Assembly (NCBI GenBank): GCA_015179025.1
Contig: WHUX01000083.1
Span: forward strand, 124,001-188,000
DNA length: 64,000 bases
From: Terfezia claveryi
Taxonomy: Eukaryota; Ascomycota; Pezizomycetes; Pezizales; Pezizaceae
Reading direction: 5' to 3'
A program made the translations under genes and the position numbers. Every line of letters starts with the position of its first letter. The first letter of the stretch is position 1. The notes beneath the pieces are model-generated. The model was not told the DNA's origin, ran no database searches, and was given only the letters and a program-made list of their open reading frames with translations. Positions 34,058 through 45,462 of this stretch are shown here, piece by piece.

Positions 34058-35160
34058 TATAGAGGTCTCGCAGCGAGTGCGGGCGGAATTTGTGTGGGCA
34101 GAAATTAGGTTGCAACAGCCAACGCTAGCGTGGGAGGAGATCGAGCGTTGGACTTTTCGGTGCCCGCAAGGGTCCGACAAAAGAAAGCAACGAAAAAAAA
34201 AAAAGGCCCACCGCGGAACAGCGTCAGGCAGGGGGCTGCCACACGTCAAATGAGACCTTGGGGTGGGCAAGGTGGATAAGCAGAGGCCTGGGGTGAAGGG
34301 TGGGTGTGTGACTCTGAGGTGAGAGCCGCGTGTGTACTCAGTCAGCTCTCGCGATCTCTGGATCTCTGGATCTGTGTTTCCTTCTTGGTTCTCTTCTGGC
34401 GAAGCAGACAGACACAAAACACAGGCTGGCAATGCTGGACGAGCACCTCTGGGGCTCCAACGAGGACGGCTCGCCTGTTATTGCCTCACACCAAAGGGCA
34501 AAACGGATAATAAGCTGATCTCTGTACTGCAGCTGCGTTAGCACTCGGGCAACAAACTTTCCAAAGTCGAGCGAAGGGTATCTGAATATGTAGGCCGCTG
34601 TCCGTGAATATCCACGGCTCGACGCCCTTTACATACCGTAGTTCCCCCTCCACTGGATTATGGTGTTATGTTGGGCCCAACTGGCCGCCGGGGTAGCTAG
34701 GCAGCAGTTTGTAACAACAACCGCGGGATAGATATAGCGACGAACTAAGCGACAGCGGCCTCTGGAGCCCACAGAGTTTAGGAACGACAGGGAGGAGAAG
34801 GAAGGAAGTCGATGGAAAAGGCCTTACCAACTTACTTGAATGATACGGCTGGCAAGGCTCGGTGGCTATTGGTCCTCGTCACCTGTTCTTCTCGCTCTTC
34901 CTTCACGCTCTAAACTTGTTGCCTAGATCGCGTAAAGGTGAAGGATCTTCTGGATGGCAATGCAAACGAAAGCAAACTCTCTCTGAATATTGGATTGTTA
35001 GGAAAGGAGACACGGTACTTCAAGGGACAGGTAGCGTTTTCGTGCTTGCGAACTGCGGCCTAAAAGTGTTTTATCCTCGTTTTATTTTGCTGCGGGCGAT
35101 GCCCTCCCCATGGTCAGTCTGCTGCACTCGAAAAAGCAATTCTGTCAGGCTCTCCCACAT
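34058..35160 (-). promoter_or_regulatory. Long AUG-poor 5' leader of CPC1 with uORF candidates
   Basis: Reading the - strand from 35108 down to 34058 there is one ATG only (34634), and it is followed at once by TAA. At random about 16 would be expected in 1.05 kb. Upstream lie a 9-codon uORF at 35111-35082 (MGRASPAAK) and an overlapping 29-codon uORF at 35160-35071, in different frames. GCN4/CPC1 mRNAs are known to use uORFs for starvation-dependent translation. The transcription start and any further 5' intron (a GTAAGT lies at about 34835) are not known, so the leader limits are inferred. Confidence 0.5.
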
Positions 35161-36283
35161 CCCGGGCTACTCTGTCCCCCCGGCCTCGCATTTCGCAGTA
35201 GCGTCCTGCTCTCTTATTTGTCCACTGCGATTGCAATGTTTGCGTTGCCTGAGGCAGGGCTGAGGGTGTGCATTCAAATAATTATTTACCATCACCATCA
35301 CCATCCCTTAGGTTCCATCTAGGTATGTTGTTCAAGCAAGTTAGATATCTAGATGCGTTGCATTTTGCCATTCAGAGCTGTTTTCTTCACTAATTGGCTC
35401 ACGGGTCATAAACGTGACGAGGAGATGCTATGTGTTACAAAACAACCTAGGTACTCTATACAATAGCTGGATTGCCGACGTTGAGTTTATTACCTGTTTA
35501 AGTAACCTTGCCATAGAAAACTATCTTAATGCCAACTAGCCGTCTATCTTGATGCTGAGTTTTAACACAGATCGATATAGTGGCATGCAAGCGGAAAGCC
35601 CATAGGGGAATATCGTGGAGCTGGCAATTGACTATTACTTAGTTACAAGAACGTATTATTGCTATGATTAATAACTACCCATCTATATTCTACTTAGCAC
35701 ATGTAGAATATACCACTTAGCAGGGATTCAGTTAACCATGAGCCATCATGATACTGGTTCATAATGACTACAGATCTATATGCGGTACTGAGGAATCTGC
35801 CGTCCGTCCCATGACGCCCTCACGGGAATCTCATTGCGGCCATGGACAAGAACATGTCGAAGAGAAACCAGTGTTATCTCTCTCCGATATCTCACTACAA
35901 AAGCTAGCTAGTGATGTAACGTAAATATTGAATAGATATACCGAAAAACTTTTATTTACAGACCATTGTTCCACTCCCCCACAACCCGGGCCCAGACTAC
36001 TCGGGCCCTAGGACATTCTCTTTGTTCTTGGATACATAGCCTGTTGGTTCTAATAATATGCAAGACGATTCGTACGTTACCATTACCGGCCACCACGCAC
36101 ACACCAAAGACGGCTCAACAGCTTAAAGGGGGTTTGAATTTAAATTTTTCCCCCCTCCTTCTGCAAGGTGGCTTTCTTGGTGCCGTATCGTCTGTGTAAC
36201 TCAGCTCTGTGTTATTCGGGACTGGTGTAACAGGCTTGCTCACTTCTCAATACCCAACAATACTGTACGAGTTCATTACACAC

Positions 36284-36321
36284 TAGTCTGGTTGGCAGAG
36301 GTCGTTGTGCCAACCAGATTA
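36284..36321. mobile_element. 38-bp palindromic insertion with perfect 9-bp target duplication
   Basis: The left arm is TAGTCTGGTTGGCA and the right arm TGCCAACCAGATTA, with only 10 bp between. It is flanked by ATTACACAC at 36275-36283 and 36322-36330. This is the smallest copy that keeps both inverted termini. Confidence 0.8.
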
Positions 36322-38631
36322 ATTACACACGCAGTACGATATGCATCAAATTGTGCCGTATGACAAACTACTACCAGGTACACAGCCCCGGCTAGTGCCT
36401 GTGCCGTGACTTGGATATCCTAAGCCACCAAGACACCGACGAGTGGCGGAGTCATATTACAGCTAGGAGTTACTTTACTTAAGGTGGTGAATACCTATTG
36501 TAGCCACAAAACAAGCTTCGAGAATGAAGCTCAACATACAGAGGTATGCAGCTGGTTGGATTAACACGGCATTTCAGCTGGAGCATGCATGTTACGCTCT
36601 GGTAGGCTCAGAGATCGCTAATAGGCGCTTTTGCGACTTTTGATGTCGGTAGCAAAAAAAGCAGAGATTACCTTCATACTGTATCATGTGCTACAGCCAC
36701 TCCAGAGACTCCAGCGATGGTTTCCCTGAACTGAGGAATGCTCGCTGGTAATTCTTGCTATGCGAGGTAGGGCTCGTGCCTAGGATGTACAGTATCTATG
36801 TCTCATGGCATTATAAATAACAAAGGTTTCAGGATTCCGCTAGAGCGGCCAATTTGATTGTTACAATCAACATCGGATCTCTCTCCAAGAGTCCCAGCAA
36901 CGCGTGCCACTGATATTGTTCAGACATTCAAGAGTGCTGATAAGTTTGCGAGACTATGATACGTTAGCCAGATCATATAATGGGCCAGACCATCCCCATC
37001 CCACTTACTGCAAGGTGTAATTTGAGTTCGATCATGGAAAACAAAACTCGGTATGATATGGCCTTCTCACGATACGGTTCCATCTATTAGAATAACCACC
37101 CATCAATAGCAAACCGTACATCATTGTCGAATCTGACATGTACATATGACTTCTTTCCCATGCATATTCTCTATGGCAGGAAGCAGTTGAATCCGAGCTT
37201 GAGTGCAACCCTAGTCCTCGAGAGGGGCTCTAAAATGGGCCTTTTTTTGACGAGTATTGTGACACTCGTACACTGCAAAACGAAAATTCTTACCGATACT
37301 CTTAGTAATTAGAAGGAACGTCTGAAAGTGCAGCTTAATCTCCAAATATTAATGTCATGGCACTATAGATACCTCCTGGTGATTTTCCTGTGAAACCCTT
37401 TGAGAAACTCAGCACTATACCTGTCTTTTACCGCCCTCCAGCAACAGCTCTCAAAGATTTTCAATGTCTGGGCGGGGCGATTATATCTCCTCCACTGTAT
37501 CTCAACACCACAGAAAAATTCGGATGCTCAATTCCAATCCTAAAGGTTGTACACGTGTAGTAGTGGATACGCAGTAGTCGAAGAGTATAAATCTGGAGGT
37601 GTGAATTCAGCATAAGCGTGAAACATGTCAGTTGATGATCATGATCAATGCCAGCCCACATTGAACGAAAAAAAAAAGACCAGGCAACTGTGCAGTCTGT
37701 CGGGCGCTGTGACTCTCGGAGAGCAACTGTGATGGGCTTCAAAGAATAGCCGGTAGTAACCAAGATGGATTCCTGCCCATGGTGGAGACGATAAAGCATT
37801 AGATGCTGGAAGAATTTCCATTAGTGGGTCCTCAAAAATGAATGAACAGTGGAAGCTGGTGATATAGCATTTAAAAAGACATTGTGAGAGTATTTGGTAG
37901 CAATGATCTCGTTGTCCAACGAGATTAAGATCAATACTGACTCAGATCATGATACCGGTAGTTGTAGATATCTCGGACTGACTCGGGACAGGTACTTCCT
38001 ACCTGTCCAGTGATTAGATAAGTCCCGTCACCGAGACTACAACTGCATCAATGTCTTTATTTGCGAGCAGGCTGAGCACTTTGCAAGCTTGCAGCAAGCC
38101 CATACAACAAATATGTTTTGCTCGCAAACTGCAACTGCACCAACAGACAAGATACGTCCGACAATGTCCCTAGAATACCGCATCAGAAACCGATCATTTA
38201 AGAGATCGTTCTACCTGCTCTAAACAAGTTCCGGAGAAAAAAAGCCAAGGAAAAAGCCTCTAACTAGTATAGAGCTGGCCGAAAGAAGTTCACATACCAA
38301 AAAGCGCTGTAGGATGAGGTCAGCCATCAAGAGACACAGAAGGTTATTTCTCTAATTCCTTCTACCCCTCTAATGTAAATTAGTAGCTAGAGATCATCTG
38401 ATATCGTTTGCTTTGCTTTGGAAATAAACTCTTCGGCCATATACAGTAACTCTCCATAATGCTAGTTGCGAGAAACTACCTGTCCCAGGCCGGGGAAACT
38501 TTCTACCTGTCCCGATAGATATCTGGATATCGACGGCACAAAATAACAACACAGCAAATTATTGTCATTCCGCGTACGAGAGTAAGTACTTGGTAGTTAA
38601 TTTTGGGGTTGATACCTCGGTCATACATATG

Positions 38632-38789
38632 TAGTCTGGTTCGCACTAACCCTCCTGTGGGGGTCATATGTGTGCGCCAAGACGTCCAAATGCGGTAGTG
38701 GGCTAGTTCCGAAATCAACTTGCAAACCTCTGCTGCTACCCGTCGAATGGCACAAGGTATCCAAGGGAGGTGTTGTGCCAACCAGACTA
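38632..38789. mobile_element. 158-bp element with TAGTCTGGTT-type inverted ends
   Basis: The left end is TAGTCTGGTTCGCACTAACC. The right end, reverse-complemented, is TAGTCTGGTTGGCACAACAC. The right end continues CTCCCTTGGAT, close to the internal arm at 7380-7410. No flanking 9-bp repeat is visible (ATACATATG against ATAACAGCC), so the two ends may come from different insertions. Confidence 0.55.
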
Positions 38790-39574
38790 ATAACAGCCTA
38801 TGTATTCGAGAAATAGTAAGTTTCGTGATCAGTGTCAACAACGCCAACATCTATCAGATATGAGATAGCTCTCCATTGCGTAACTCAGTATGTATGCTGT
38901 GAAATTCAGCCAATTTGGGTAGGTATAAAATATACTCCCCTATCGCCGAGCCTAAAAATCACCTTGTTCGGCTGTCAAGCCGCGGAATACCTAACCAAAT
39001 TTATTTCTCAACGAAACACCTCCTGTAAGAATAGAGGGATTGTACCTACTCGAGCTCATATAGGTAGATGTAATTTCTTGCATCGATGAAGAAGGCGGGT
39101 AAGGGCTGTGAGGGTCGGCCCTACGCCAGACACATTCACATATCGTGTATGTAGATAAGCTTGCTTCGAATACCGTAAATACTCGAGTTATAGGCTATCC
39201 CGGGCGCGGTCAGATGTTTATATATTGCTGGACGGCACAAATCTTGCTGACCTGGTTTAAAGGGGGGAAATCTGGCTTGAAGTCTCAGAAAATTGCATAT
39301 TCCTGTCGGAGAGTCTCGTGTCTTGGTAACCCTAGATATGTATGAAGCCGTTAATAAAACCGCTTACAGGGCACCGAACCTGGTGCGTTGTTTCACTTGC
39401 ACGGGAATCCTCCTGTAATCAACTAGTTGAAGATTTAAACCCGGGCGTATATCACGAAACCTTTCTAGCTTAGACTAGTGGAATTGCAGAGGATTGACCC
39501 TCAGTACGGGTTAGCAAAAGGCGCTGACTAATCTATGTATAGCACGGTATCCTATAAGATGGCAATAATGGCAG

Positions 39575-40240
39575 TAGGGGTTGTCAAATCCCAACCTGGT
39601 TCATGCACAATTGTCACACCTTGGCACTTGGCAACCACTCTCATTGGCCAATTCAACGGTGGCGTAGTTAATTTCAAGTTCAAGTTCGTCGAACCAGACA
39701 AAATCGTCTGGTTTCTTGGTTTCTGGCCTAGGAACCTGGTTCACAAACACACCAGCACATAATACCGCTCATACACAACGCTCAACACAACGCACAACAC
39801 AACTAGCAGAAACATGGCGATGAGGAAGGCTTGGAAGGATGCGAAAGCTATGCCTCTAGGACATCAATAATAATGTCATGCCTACCAGCACTGGTATCAT
39901 GGGAAATATACCGGTAAACAGCAATGATATCTCGTACGTCTAGAAGATCTTGAATATGCTCTGCGTTAGATTCTTCCTCTATTTCATCTTCTGCTTCATC
40001 TGATGCCAGTAAATACGAACATGCTGCAATCTCAAGTGCAGCATCGAAAGTTGAGCTCTTTCTGACGTTCGCGGCATGCGTATGTGTAGATGGTGGTTGT
40101 GTATGACGCTCTGGTCCATAGCAACAAACCTGGTTTATGAACGTGAGGTAATCAAATCCCTCGGCCTATTTTAGTTACATAGCTTGTGGCTTGCACTAAA
40201 AATCTGGTGCATGAACCAGGTTGGGATTTGACAACCCCTA
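39575..40240. mobile_element. 666-bp non-autonomous DNA transposon with perfect 34-bp terminal inverted repeats
   Basis: The two ends, 39575-39608 and 40207-40240, are perfect reverse complements over 34 bp, beginning TAGGGGTTGTCAAATCCCAA. TA occurs at both borders. Inside, the - strand carries an open frame from about 40160 to 39866 with an acidic run (LLASDEAEDEIEEESN), then D-V-R-D-I-I-A-V-Y-R-Y-I-S and a stop, without an obvious ATG. Its style is reminiscent of the N terminus of fungal DDE transposases of the PIF/Harbinger kind, but I cannot prove this. Perfect ends suggest recent mobility. Confidence 0.8.
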
Positions 40241-40916
40241 CCTAGTATTTCTGATTGACATTTGTTGTATACAAACCTTAATGAATTTCTACGAGAGGTT
40301 GTCCACAACCGGAATAGCTACCTTCCTAAATTGTAATTGGGACTAGCACATCCGTTCTTGGAATAGGAGACTTCGGCGACCAAACTACCACAGCCGCTTT
40401 CGCCGTCTCACATGTTCATGCTTCCAAAGTCTTGGTCGTGGGGACCGCAAAATAATACTACCAGATGGACAAAAGCTTAATCTGTCCTTAGAAACCTTAG
40501 TTTTCCCTGGGTTCAACATATGCAGGGACCATTCTCGAACGAACCCCGCGATGTGATGGGCAGGCAATCGGCGACGAACTGCTGATGTTTCATACTCATT
40601 AAGATTTAAGTGTCATGATTGTAATGTGGTAGCGACAGCTTCAAATAAACAACACTGGCAAGTCTATGAATACACCATCATAGGTGACTTATGGCTGGAA
40701 TGTGCCAGTGCATAATACGGTCTCACAGCTCCTTACCTAGTTGTCTGGCTGCTGGTCCTTAGATAGTTCACTTCTGTCATATGAACAACTTCATTATGGA
40801 TGAACACATGAGGCCTCGCTAATCCCCACAGAATTGAATTACAGCAGTTATCCTTCATTTCGTTAACCAAAAAAAGTATGTGACCAGACTAAACTTGACC
40901 TATCTCAACGTTGTGG

Positions 40917-40930
40917 GTGCCAACCAGACT
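40917..40930 (-). mobile_element. 14-bp insertion GTGCCAACCAGACT with perfect 9-bp target duplication
   Basis: Flanked by ACGTTGTGG at 40908-40916 and 40931-40939. The A completing the family terminus is shared with the first base of the right repeat. Confidence 0.75.
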
Positions 40931-41865
40931 ACGTTGTGGAGTAATCCAGATTCTTTGAAGCAAGCACCCGAGTATTCTGCCATTGTTTTGGTCAACCGGC
41001 CAATAGGACTATATTGCCTTATCTGGGTCGATTGGCGTGGGGGCACAGTTTGAGATGAGAAAGTGTCGCGTTATGTTTTGTGGAACCGGCCTAACTACCA
41101 CCGGACCGGGAAATCGTACACAGATGAAAACCAGGGTACTTAATGATGTTGGACAGTTTGTTTGAAGTGAGGATTATGAAAATTGACTTTGATAGAATTA
41201 CGTAGTAGGTAGTTTCGTTCTATGGAAACGTTCAGGTCAGGTCCAGAAATAATTCCCAGGCGATGGAATACCTAGCCTTCCTAACAGACTTTCATGGGCC
41301 CCGAACGACTTCGGCTCCAAAACTAATGATTTTGCGATAAACACGCTAGGACTGGATCCAGGCTGCAAATGGAGGGTTGCAAATCGGCATGATCATATGC
41401 ACATCATCTCTGCGAGTAGACTTGGTCCCTTTCCTACATATTAGCGAATCAGCCTGCTTGTTTTCAATGAGAGCAGTGGCGTCAGATAATACGATCAGGG
41501 CATAATATGGGATCGTCTTTCACTGTGGAAATTCCCTCAGAATTCTGTACTGGCAATGGGCAGCGTCAAGTTATACATGTATATATGTATCGCGAACCAT
41601 GGGAACAGAACCGTTTGCATAATTTCATCTGAAAGCGTGGGGGGTTACCGTAAAATACTAAGGTTATTTGCTATTTAAAAAAGGTTACATAAGTACTGTA
41701 TGTCAGTCACGTGCGTGTCAGGACACATGCGTCTGCGCTCCCGAAGGTGCATAGTCTCGAAGGACGTGAGGCGAGCAGACTAAAGTAAGCATAGGCGCAG
41801 GGAAGGCTAGTCTGGCTAGTCAGTTGCGGAAGGCCCCATATAAGAGTTCAAAGCCCCTTCTATGT

Positions 41866-41879
41866 TAGTCTGGTTGGCA
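41866..41879 (+). mobile_element. 14-bp insertion TAGTCTGGTTGGCA with perfect 9-bp target duplication
   Basis: Flanked by CTTCTATGT at 41857-41865 and 41880-41888. A second, flank-less relative (CAGTCTGGTTGGTAC) lies at 41904-41918. Confidence 0.8.
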
Positions 41880-42057
41880 CTTCTATGTAAACCGGTGAGC
41901 TTTCAGTCTGGTTGGTACGTAAGTAGTAGCGTTGCATGGCAGACGTGCATAAGGCAGCAGTCCGGCGGCCACTATGTAGTGAACACAAATAGCCATGCAT
42001 CTCCAACCGCTCCGCGGAAGGGCCTAATACAAGCATGCGAATAAACACGCCATGACT

Positions 42058-42415
42058 GATAGCTGTAGATGGCCCCTTGAGGCTGTACTACTGGCCGATG
42101 GACCGATGGCTGTCTCGCCAGGTCGAATCTGGCAGTGATGGGCAATGAATTTCTGGTTATCCCCGAACCCATCGACCGAAAAAAGCGTACCCCCCCATGC
42201 TATGGGAATGTCGTCTTGACATCCTTGAACCTCGAGCAAAGAGTCGACGGTAACAGGCGAGCACGGCTTTGGTCCTCATAGCAAGCAAGGTCCCCCTTGA
42301 CTGGCAGCCCCCCCGCAGCCTGCCTGTAGGCAGAGTTACTGTTGTCCATACTTCACTCTCTGTCTACGGTCCTTTCCATTCATCATACATCCCTCCCTCC
42401 CACCCACGTTGATAA
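42058..42415. promoter_or_regulatory. GATA motifs upstream of the ammonium transporter
   Basis: GATAG at 42058-42062, GGATAA on the - strand at 42158-42163 and GATAAC at 42411-42416 lie within 530 bp of the ATG. The last sits in an imperfect repeat of CCACCCACRTTGATA. AREA/NIT2-type GATA factors activate MEP genes under nitrogen limitation in fungi. Such sites are short, so function here is inferred. Confidence 0.4.
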
Positions 42416-42582
42416 CCACCCACATTGATACCCACCCACATTCCATTTTCCTGACAGTCCATACTGCTTATATATTTCGGCTGGGCCCCATCTTCCCGCT
42501 TGATCCAGTGCCTGTCCCTCCAAACCCAGTTTCCATTACCAATCATCGTTCAAATTGAGAATTTGCTCTTCACCTCATAAAC

Positions 42583-44458
42583 ATGTCCGACAAGACGCTC
42601 CCATACGTGCCCTTGAGTCCGTATGATGGAACAGAGCCAACAGGAGGGGACTCGCTGCAGGTGGACCTGAACAAATACTATGAGGTTAGCATGAAATGCC
42701 TCTAGCCGCCACCTAGTGTTACTGTCATCGCCTTGAAGGGGCGTGTATAGACACCTAGAAATATACGGTGCACAAAAGTTGCAGACTCAGAAAAACCATC
42801 TACCCGCAGTGCAAATATCGCTAACTCCTCGTCTTCTCATTTACAGACTGGAAACATAGCATGGATTCTCATTTCCACCGCCCTGGTACTGCTCATGATT
42901 CCTGGCGTCGGGTTCTTCTACTCGGGACTCGCGCGTAGGAAGTCAGCCCTATCGCTCATATGGCTGAGCATGATGGCCGCAGCAGTTGTCAGTTTCCAGG
43001 TATGTAAATTTTCGTTAAAATTGCGAGCACTTGCATCCCCTGGTTTCTGTTAGCTAACAAGAATCAACTTTGCCTTGGCGCGCATATAGTGGTTCTTCTG
43101 GGGATACTCTCTTGCATTCTCCCATAGTGCTGGATCATTTATTGGAAACCTCGACAATATCGGCTTCAGGAATGTATTGGGTCATCCTTCCATTGGAAGC
43201 AAGAAGATCCCGGATCTGCTCTTTGCTGTCTATCAGGGCATGTTCTCATGCATCACGTATGTGCAAACGGGTTCCAATTAGACCCGATAGCTTGTAGCTT
43301 GCTAACATTGAATCCCATAGTGTCGCATTGGCAATCGGTGCAGCAGCTGAACGTGGTCGTATGCTCCCATGTGTTGTCTTCATGTTCGTATGGGCGACCA
43401 TTATTTACGACCCAATTGCCTGCTGGACATGGAATCCTTCTGGGTGGTCATTCAAGATGGGAGGTCTTGACTCTGCTGGAGGAACTCCAGTCCACATTTC
43501 CTCCGGCTCTGCAGCATTGGCTTACTCCTTGATGTTGGGGAAGCGCCGTGGACATGGAACTCATGAGTTAAACTATCGCCCGCATAATGTCACTCATATT
43601 GTCTTAGGAACCGTCTTCCTTTGGGTTGGATGGTTCGGGTTCAACGGGGGATCGGCATTGGCTGCGAACTTGAGGGCTATCATGGCATGCGTGGTCACCA
43701 ATATCTCCGCCGCCACTGGCGGTATTACTTGGTGTCTTCTCGATTACCGCCTCGAGCATAAGTGGTCCACCGTTGGTTTCTGTTCCGGTGTCATTGCTGG
43801 TCTTGTTGCAATCACCCCTGGCTCTTTTTATGTTCCCCCTTGGGCAGCTGTCGTCTATGGAGTCGTAGGTGGTGCTGCTTGCAACTATGCAACCAAGTTG
43901 AAGTTCGTTATTGAGGTAGATGATGCACTTGATATCTTTGCCGAGCATGGTGTCGGTGGTATTGTTGGCAACATTCTTACCGCCTTCTTCGCTGCGTAAG
44001 TCTCATTCACTCCTTCGATGGACGCCTTTGCGAATCTGCAACTGACCTTTCTACGGGCAGTGACTACATTGCTGCTCTCGATGGGTCCTCAAGAATTGAA
44101 GGCGGATGGATTAACCACCACTGGATCCAACTTGGATACCAGGTTGCCGACTGTGTAGCTGGTTTCGTCTATGCATTTGTCGGAACTTGTATCATCCTTT
44201 TTTTGATGAACTTGATACCCGGTCTCAGTCTCCGTGCCAGTGAACAAGCCGAAATAATGGGCATTGATGATGCTGAGCTTGGTGAATTTGCTGTAAGTTA
44301 TCGTAAACATTACAAAGTTGAGCCCAGCCTAATATAATACTCTTTAGTACGACTACGTTGAGATCACCCGTGAAGTCATCTCCGAAGACTTGGACGGTAT
44401 GCCAAAATATTCCAACGAGCTACCTACTGGGACTCCCGCATCTGTAGCGAAGGAATAA
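42583..44458 (+). CDS. mep: Ammonium transporter, MEP/AMT family (twin-histidine type)
   Basis: Six exons, 42583-42684, 42847-42999, 43090-43256, 43321-43995, 44061-44292 and 44348-44458, join in frame to 479 residues. The start ATG (MSDKTLPYVPLSP) follows ACCTCATAAAC. Eleven membrane helices are expected. Visible signatures are GFFYSGLARRKSALS, DPIACWTWNPSGW, GWFGFNGGSALAAN and FAEHGVGGIVGNI. Both pore histidines are kept (GGTPVHISSG and AEHGVGG), as in yeast Mep2 and bacterial AmtB and unlike Mep1/Mep3, where the first is Glu. The protein brings ammonium across the plasma membrane and may signal nitrogen status. The C-terminal tail is short. The last four introns are 55-90 nt; the first is 162 nt. 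Confidence 0.95.
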
Positions 44459-45462
44459 GTTCATAATCGTCTGTCATTCATGTGAATTGTAAACTGTACT
44501 GCACTTGCGATACCCCTCCCTAACGCAGCGACCATATTTTTCATTTTTTCCAATTTTTCATTCTTAACAGGGTTTTTTTTTATATGTGGTTGCCTCATTA
44601 TACCCCCTCGCCATCAAATAACGGCGATACTCACTCTACTCGTGGATAAATGGCATATCAGAGCAGGCAGGGAGTGGAACATGGGACAAGAGGTCTGTGA
44701 GCTCAAAATCTTAACGTTCATGGGTTTAAGAGCTCCTTGTGGATCTAGTACTATGGTGCATAGCCATTGTTATTGAAAACCTGCTGATACGTAATTTTTT
44801 TTGGCGAGTACTTCTTTTTTTTTTCCTTTTGTTAAGGGTTTTGGGTTTGGGTCGGCTACTGGTCATTTGCTTCCTTTTTTCTGCTTTTCTCATGGACACA
44901 ATTGTCCGGCTTTAACTAGGGTATGCTTTAATTCGTCGTGTCTTGCTACTTACATTACACCATTGGGTTTTTTTTGGATACAGGTGTGAGTAAATTTACT
45001 GATGTGGGGATGAAATCCGGGATATTTTTTTGGGGGGCATCCATAGCTATGGATGATGGACATGTACCGGTACTCTACTACTTACACGAGGGCTGCAAAG
45101 ACCGTGCATGGTAGTATTTTTCGAGTATGCAAAGAAACGAGGCTAGCAAAAAGAAATGGCCAATTGATATGCGCATTAAATTCCTAGTTTGTAGGCTTGG
45201 GTGGAACAAGGTTTCTGCATGTTTTACCCGAGAATCTGGTGTTACCGGGACGCATCGGTATTTTTACCCTGAAGAGGACCCAATGGTATAGTCTTAACCT
45301 TGCCTAATGGTCTCTTCTTGACCGTTTGAAATTCTCGCGCCCGAGAATGAATCTATCCATATTGGTTGTGGGAATCTCGCACCAAGCACATGTATATTTC
45401 TGATCTTGGATTGAGACACAAAAACTCCAACGCCTAGCATTATACAAATCATTCAAACGCCA
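44459..45462. other. Convergent intergenic region
   Basis: 1.0 kb between the 3' ends of the ammonium transporter and SLD3. T-rich runs lie at about 44574-44582 and 44815-44826. No gene recognised. Confidence 0.6.

Larger units (their letters stand above)
35161..42582. other. Gene-poor region between CPC1 and the ammonium transporter
   Basis: 7.4 kb with no convincing host gene. It holds short family insertions at 36284-36321, 40917-40930 and 41866-41879, a 158-bp inverted-end element at 38632-38789 and a 666-bp terminal-inverted-repeat element at 39575-40240. An inverted GGGACAGGTA pair spans about 37.98-38.52 kb. The last 500 bp are the promoter of the transporter, with GATA sites. Confidence 0.65.

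Noticed and set aside
34049..34432. 127-codon - strand frame upstream of CPC1
   Set aside because: It starts at TTG, not ATG. It is in frame with CPC1 after splicing, but lacks any AUG and reads like leader sequence.
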